This document shows, one piece after another, positions 6,305 through 9,962 of a stretch of 9,962 nt of DNA. The stretch comes from JBGRQB01 sp041725875 (lineage in GTDB: Bacteria; Bacteroidota; Ignavibacteria; Ignavibacteriales; Melioribacteraceae), in NCBI GenBank assembly GCA_041725875.1, contig JBGRQB010000153.1:1-9962 (forward strand), written 5' to 3'. A program made the position numbers and the translations under genes. Within the stretch, counting starts at the first letter, position 1; the number at the start of each line of letters is the position of its first letter. The notes beneath the pieces were generated by a model that was given only the letters and a program-made list of their open reading frames with translations, had not been told where the DNA came from and did no database searches.

Positions 6305-7414
6305 TTACTTCAAATCTGAAATTCTTCTTTTATATTCCGAAGGTGTACAGCCGTTTATCTCTTTGAAAATTCTGTTAAATGCTGACTTGGATTTAAATCC
6401 GCATTCATAAGCTGTTGTTAAAATATTTTTCGCATCCGACATTTTTCTTTTTACCTCTTCAATCCGGTAGCCGTTAATAAATCGGTAAAAGTTTAATTTG
6501 CTGTACTGGTTAATTGCAAATGATAAATGATGTGCAGGAATATCCATCATTTTTGCCAGATCGCCAATTTTTAATGAATCATCCAGATAAGGTTTTTCCT
6601 GTTCCATAAAAAGGAGCAGCTTTTTGTAAATGGTTTCGCTCTCTTTTTGATTAATTCCTTTTTTTGAAAACTCATCTTTTGATTTATCTTCAACAGATTC
6701 TGGTAACAAGACTGATATAGGTTCAAAAATTTGAGGCTGACGTACAACGTAAAGCGCAGAAATCAGAATTATAATTGCCAGAAAATAATCGGAAAAGAAA
6801 ATGGTTTCTATTCCGAGAAAAGGAATGACAAAGACCAGTGAGAAAAATAAAAGGGAAGAAACAAGAAAATGTTTAATCCAGAGAAATTTGAATTTTTCAA
6901 TATGAGAATAAAATTCTTTTATTTGCTGCTGATACTTTCTTAATAAAATTATTGCTCTGATTGTATAAACTATTCCTGAAAGCAGAATCCCAAATCGTAC
7001 TACAACAATTAATACAAGAGAAGTTAAACCGTATGTTGAAGGATCAGATTGTGAATCTGCAAAATTAACGTTGGAGAGTTTAATAACTGCAAGTATCAAA
7101 AATGAAGTTAAAAAATGATGAAAATATTTAAACTCCTTTGAACTGAAATTTGACTTTTCACCAATTAGTGCAGAAGTGTAGAGATAAATTCCGGGTCCCC
7201 ACAAAGCCTGAGCCGAGACAGACAAAATTGATAATAAATAAGAGAGGGTTGAATAACCTTCGGAAAGAAGATATTTTCTTAAAAGCTCGGCTGAAATAAT
7301 AAATATAAGAATTGAAAACAAAGTGTTTGCAAAACTTCGTCTGGTTTTGGAAAGTGAAATTATTCCAATAAAAAATCCTAATGTGAGGAAAATTAAGTAA
7401 AAAGATTCAGGCAT
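6305..7414 (-). CDS. membrane-anchored AraC family transcriptional regulator
   Basis: The 369-residue protein has an N-terminal half with about seven hydrophobic helices (near 5-21, 28-45, 57-83, 98-112, 130-152, 183-200 and 206-224), including the WGPGIYLYTSAL stretch often seen in such Bacteroidota regulators. A charged linker (about 235-260) follows, then a C-terminal AraC DNA-binding domain (about 262-369): LKIGDLAKMMDIPAHHLSFAI for the first helix-turn-helix and ILTTAYECGFKSKSAFNRIF plus GCTPSEYKRR for the second. It probably senses a membrane or periplasmic signal and controls genes while membrane-bound; the ligand and targets are unknown. The start at 7414 has no clear Shine-Dalgarno. 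On the minus strand TATAAT lies at 7429-7424, only about 10 nt before the ATG, so a nearly leaderless transcript is possible, though no good -35 accompanies it. It converges on the DJ-1 gene and faces away from the chemoreceptor gene. Confidence 0.9.
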   Translation of the reverse strand: MPESFYLIFLTLGFFIGIISLSKTRRSFANTLFSILIFIISAELLRKYLLSEGYSTLSYLLSILSVSAQALWGPGIYLYTSALIGEKSNFSSKEFKYFHHFLTSFLILAVIKLSNVNFADSQSDPSTYGLTSLVLIVVVRFGILLSGIVYTIRAIILLRKYQQQIKEFYSHIEKFKFLWIKHFLVSSLLFFSLVFVIPFLGIETIFFSDYFLAIIILISALYVVRQPQIFEPISVLLPESVEDKSKDEFSKKGINQKESETIYKKLLLFMEQEKPYLDDSLKIGDLAKMMDIPAHHLSFAINQYSKLNFYRFINGYRIEEVKRKMSDAKNILTTAYECGFKSKSAFNRIFKEINGCTPSEYKRRISDLK

Positions 7415-7667
7415 TTATCTGTAATTATAATTATCAATTCAGTTCCCAAAATAAGAATAATTGGATAAATTATCTTTTAAAAGTGATCGGGCAAAAAATG
7501 AAAGTATAAGAGAACTCATTATTATTAAAATTTATTTTAACTTAATCTTTTAGTGGTTTGACAATTTTTTGCAAAAATAAATTCCCCGGAAAATTTGAGG
7601 TAAAAAACAGAAAATTAGTCATTCTCAGATTGGTTTCCTTAATTACAAAGAATAGGGAGTGAAAACG

Positions 7668-7680
7668 CCTAAATTTTAGG
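7668..7680. repeat. 13-nt palindrome
   Basis: CCTAAA-T-TTTAGG has perfect 6-bp arms around one base. Its size and symmetry fit a dimeric regulator site, but it is more than 250 nt from either flanking start codon. Confidence 0.35.
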
Positions 7681-7723
7681 ATTGTAAAATGGTTTTTTGA
7701 CTTTATTTCTTCAGGTGATAAAA

Positions 7724-7780
7724 TCTCCATTTTTTATTAAAACCTACGTTTTTAGTAGGAAATCAAAGAAAATATGGAGA
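7724..7780. repeat. nested inverted repeat
   Basis: The outer arms TCTCCAT (7724-7730) and ATGGAGA (7774-7780) pair perfectly and, after one T-T mismatch, continue with four T-A pairs. Inside lies a second hairpin, CCTAC (7743-7747) with GTAGG (7755-7759). The pattern could be a structured RNA, a cruciform or a decayed element end. It is AT-rich, so part of the pairing may be chance. Confidence 0.4.
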
Positions 7781-7984
7781 AAAAAATATCTAATTATTTA
7801 AAATAGCACTTTAATTTTATTGTAGATTTTATCAATTTTCGAGTCGAACAAACAGTTTAATTGGGTAGATAAGCCGGGTTAAAATTAATCAGCAGAAGGA
7901 ATTTGCAACTAGTTGGATTTAATATTTAAGATTTTATCCGATAATTTAACATCGTATAAATCAGGATTCAATTTAATATAATTT

Positions 7985-8004
7985 AAATGAATACGAATTC
8001 ATTT
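7985..8004. repeat. 8-bp inverted repeat with 4-nt loop
   Basis: AAATGAAT (7985-7992) and ATTCATTT (7997-8004) flank ACGA, followed by a further TT. It could be an operator or a weak AT-rich terminator. It is 142 nt upstream of the chemoreceptor start. Confidence 0.4.
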
Positions 8005-8058
8005 TTAGATAAATAAAATTAAAGCAAACATACCTTATCCGGTACCATTTCCCTTAAT

Positions 8059-8087
8059 TTGAAAATTCTGTATGGAGAATCAATTAT
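8059..8087 (+). promoter_or_regulatory. tentative promoter of the chemoreceptor gene
   Basis: TTGAAA (8059-8064), a 17-nt spacer and AATTAT (8082-8087) form a passable housekeeping-type promoter about 60 nt before the ATG. The -10 half overlaps the left arm of the inverted repeat at 8077-8106. The -10 match is only 4/6. Confidence 0.25.
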
Positions 8088-8106
8088 TCTAAAAACAGAT
8101 TGATTC
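8077..8106. promoter_or_regulatory. inverted repeat in the chemoreceptor leader, possible operator or RNA hairpin
   Basis: GAATCAAT (8077-8084) and ATTGATTC (8099-8106) are perfect 8-bp arms separated by 14 nt. The right arm ends 40 nt before the ATG. The spacing would place the arms on neighbouring helical turns for a protein dimer, or give a hairpin in the leader. Confidence 0.4.
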
Positions 8107-8146
8107 AAAAGAACGAGAAAATCCATTGAAAAAATTAGGAGTCGTT

Positions 8147-9962
8147 ATGTGGCTGCAAAAGTTAAAGCTTAAACCAAAAATAATTGGTGGTACAATATCA
8201 TTAATTTTTATAACAATTTTGTCTATCACCGTTTATATTGAATTATCCTGGCAGGCAAATACCACAGAAGCAACACAGAAAATGATTGATGAAATTTGCG
8301 TTAATAATGCCAGTAAAGTTAAAGAATTACTGGATGCAAATATTTCTGCTGCAAAAGATCTTGCAATTGTATTTGAAAAATTCGATTCAATAGATAAAAA
8401 CAACAGAAGAAGAGTATTAAACGATTTAATTGAAAATATGTTAAGAAAATATCCTACTTTAGTGGGAATTGGTTCTTGTTGGGAACCAAATGCTCTTGAC
8501 GGCAGGGATGATTTCTGGAGAAATAAAAAAGATCACGATCATACGGGACGATTTATTCCTTACTGGTTCAGAAGCAACGGCGAAATAAAGATGGAAGCAT
8601 TAAAGGATTATACGGTTCCCGGTGCAGGTGATTATTACCTGATAGCACGTAATACAGGACACGATGCGATAACTGAACCATACAAATATAATGTTGGCGG
8701 TAAAGAAATTCATATGGTAACCTACTCAGTTCCTGTTAAGAAAAACGGAAATGTTGTTGGTGCTGTTTGTATTGATATCGCACTTGATAAGCTTCAGTCA
8801 ATAATTGAATCAATCAAGCCATACAAAAAAACCGCTACAGCTTTGTTTACAAATAAAGAGTTTATAATTGCTCACGTTGATAAAAACAGAGTTGGTAAAA
8901 AAGTAAGTGAAGTTGAAGGCGATATAAATGGCGAGTATATGGGACAGCTTTTAGATGCTGTTAAAAATGGTACAGTTGCAAGATATACAAAATATGTTGA
9001 TCTGTTTGAGAGTGAAACAACTTTTCAGGTAGTGCCTGTAAAAGTTGGTGATACAGGACAAACCTGGAGTATTCCTATTGCTGTAGGACTTGACGAAGTT
9101 TACGCCGGAATGAACTCCAGTATATTTACTGCAAATATAATAAGTGTCTTGGCATTAATTCTAATTTCATTTGTTATCTATTTCTTTGTAAACTCTGTTA
9201 TCAACAGAATTGGCAAAATAAAAGATGTGATGGACGAATTGTCAAAAGGTAACTTAAGAGAAAGAGCCAATGATAGTTCATTTGATGAAATAGGTGATAT
9301 TTCCAGATCGGTTGATACATTTGTTGAAACTCTTACCGGTTTTGCCGACAGAATGAGCAAAGTTGCCAAAGGTGATCTGAATCAGGAAGTTCAGATGATG
9401 AGTGAGGTTGATCAGGTGGCTCCGGGATTAATAAGTATTATAGATTCACTTCAAAATCTTCACAGCGAAATTCAGCAACTTGTTGATGCTGCTGTTAACG
9501 GAAAACTTTCTTCAAGAGGAAATCCTGACTTGTTCGAAGGTGGTTACAAAGAAATTGTTGTAGGTCTTAACCAGACACTCGATGCTGTTATCGAACCGAT
9601 TAACGATTCAATCAGTAACCTTGAATTAATTGCTCAGGGCGACTTCCGTAGCAGAATAACAGGAAATTATAAAGGGGATCATCAGAAGCTTAAAAATACA
9701 ATTAACTCAATGAATGATTCTTTAACTAATCTTATTTCTACTATTTCAGAAGCAGTTGAAGCTACAGCAAGTGCCACAAATGAAATTTCTTCAAGTGCCG
9801 AAGAAATGGCTGCTGGCGCTGAAGAACAAAGTGCACAGTCACACGAAGTTGCGACTGCAGTTGAGCAGATGACTCAGACAGTTATTCAAACAGCTGAAAA
9901 TGCTAGTCTGGCAACACAAACAACAACTTCTTCTGTTGAAATAGCAAATGAAGGCGGCGAGG
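8147..9962 (+). CDS. methyl-accepting chemotaxis protein, double-Cache sensor and multiple HAMP-like units (3' end outside window)
   Basis: The frame is open from the ATG at 8147 to the window end (605 codons visible). AGGAG at 8137-8141 lies 5 nt upstream and decides the start. A membrane helix (about 12-32) is followed by a periplasmic region of about 295 residues resembling a double Cache (dCache_1) sensor: RFIPYWFR (135-142), DYYLIARN (162-169), ITEPYKYNVGGKEIHMVTY (175-193), VPVKKNGNVVGAVCIDIAL (195-213). The second membrane helix is near 328-348. Then come a HAMP domain (about 350-400) and up to three more HAMP-like units marked by SKGNLRER, AKGDLNQE, VNGKLSSR and AQGDFRSR (366-504), and the start of the coiled-coil MA signalling domain from about 530 (SSSAEEMAAGAEEQSAQSHE). 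The signalling hairpin tip and C terminus lie outside. It should bind a small ligand outside the cell membrane and signal to CheA/CheW. The ligand cannot be read from the sequence. Confidence 0.93.
   Translation, partial: MWLQKLKLKPKIIGGTISLIFITILSITVYIELSWQANTTEATQKMIDEICVNNASKVKELLDANISAAKDLAIVFEKFDSIDKNNRRRVLNDLIENMLRKYPTLVGIGSCWEPNALDGRDDFWRNKKDHDHTGRFIPYWFRSNGEIKMEALKDYTVPGAGDYYLIARNTGHDAITEPYKYNVGGKEIHMVTYSVPVKKNGNVVGAVCIDIALDKLQSIIESIKPYKKTATALFTNKEFIIAHVDKNRVGKKVSEVEGDINGEYMGQLLDAVKNGTVARYTKYVDLFESETTFQVVPVKVGDTGQTWSIPIAVGLDEVYAGMNSSIFTANIISVLALILISFVIYFFVNSVINRIGKIKDVMDELSKGNLRERANDSSFDEIGDISRSVDTFVETLTGFADRMSKVAKGDLNQEVQMMSEVDQVAPGLISIIDSLQNLHSEIQQLVDAAVNGKLSSRGNPDLFEGGYKEIVVGLNQTLDAVIEPINDSISNLELIAQGDFRSRITGNYKGDHQKLKNTINSMNDSLTNLISTISEAVEATASATNEISSSAEEMAAGAEEQSAQSHEVATAVEQMTQTVIQTAENASLATQTTTSSVEIANEGGE

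Larger units (their letters stand above)
7415..8146. other. long AT-rich intergenic gap without a convincing gene
   Basis: This 732-nt stretch separates the divergent AraC and chemoreceptor genes. It holds only short open frames with no recognisable motif, no tRNA-like fold that I can see, and no insertion-sequence ends. What stands out is a set of inverted repeats (7668-7680, 7724-7780, 7934-7944, 7985-8004, 8077-8106). It presumably contains the promoters of both flanking genes. Confidence 0.7.

Noticed and set aside
7542..7730. 62-codon open frame on the minus strand in the large gap
   Set aside because: It has no Shine-Dalgarno, no recognisable motif and a low-complexity composition; the start overlaps the outer arm of the nested repeat. 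Most likely chance in AT-rich DNA.
7937..7944. TCCGATAA as a flagellar sigma-28 type -10 for the chemoreceptor
   Set aside because: It resembles GCCGATAA, but no TAAA lies at the expected 15-nt spacing and it is about 200 nt from the ATG.
9178..9369. 63-codon open frame on the minus strand
   Set aside because: It is antisense to the HAMP region of the chemoreceptor.
1..9962. CRISPR array, tRNA, rRNA, transposase or phage genes
   Set aside because: I saw no regularly spaced direct repeats, no tRNA-like sequence and no integrase or transposase motifs in any frame.

Overview
This AT-rich window most likely comes from a member of the Bacteroidota/Ignavibacteriota. The first gene ends in a type IX secretion (T9SS) C-terminal sorting domain with the YPNPFNP motif common in Ignavibacteria and relatives. 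Two exported proteins have signal peptides ending in FAQ, and the regulator is a membrane-anchored AraC protein of a type frequent in this group. No ribosomal RNA, tRNA, CRISPR array or insertion sequence was found.

Layout. (1) Bases 1-2658, plus strand: the 3' end of a T9SS cargo protein, then after 10 nt a 736-residue secreted gingipain-like (C25) cysteine peptidase with a C-terminal HEAT-like region, closed by a strong stem-loop near 2722-2746. (2) 2825-3340: a small exported protein of unknown function with its own candidate promoter. (3) 3514-4746: a compact three-gene operon of an exported DUF2147 protein, a DoxX-like four-helix membrane protein and a Rieske-fold protein whose second histidine ligand is replaced by leucine. 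It ends at a textbook terminator at 4780-4809. (4) 4963-6267: a tandem DJ-1/PfpI protein, convergent with (5) a membrane-anchored AraC-family regulator on the minus strand (6305-7414). A hairpin at 6281-6302 separates the two stop codons. (6) 7415-8146: a long gap with no convincing gene but several inverted repeats. (7) From 8147 to the window end: a methyl-accepting chemotaxis protein, cut by the window edge, with a double-Cache sensor and several HAMP-like units before the signalling helix.

How they may fit together. The first block is about surface export and proteolysis. The middle operon looks like envelope or redox maintenance, but its function is not established. The DJ-1/AraC pair may be functionally linked only by proximity. 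The chemoreceptor implies a motile cell. The most distinctive observations are active-site changes inside otherwise well-preserved folds (a Rieske protein missing a ligand; a DJ-1 half with Cys replaced by Ser) and the C25-HEAT architecture. None proves a new system by itself.
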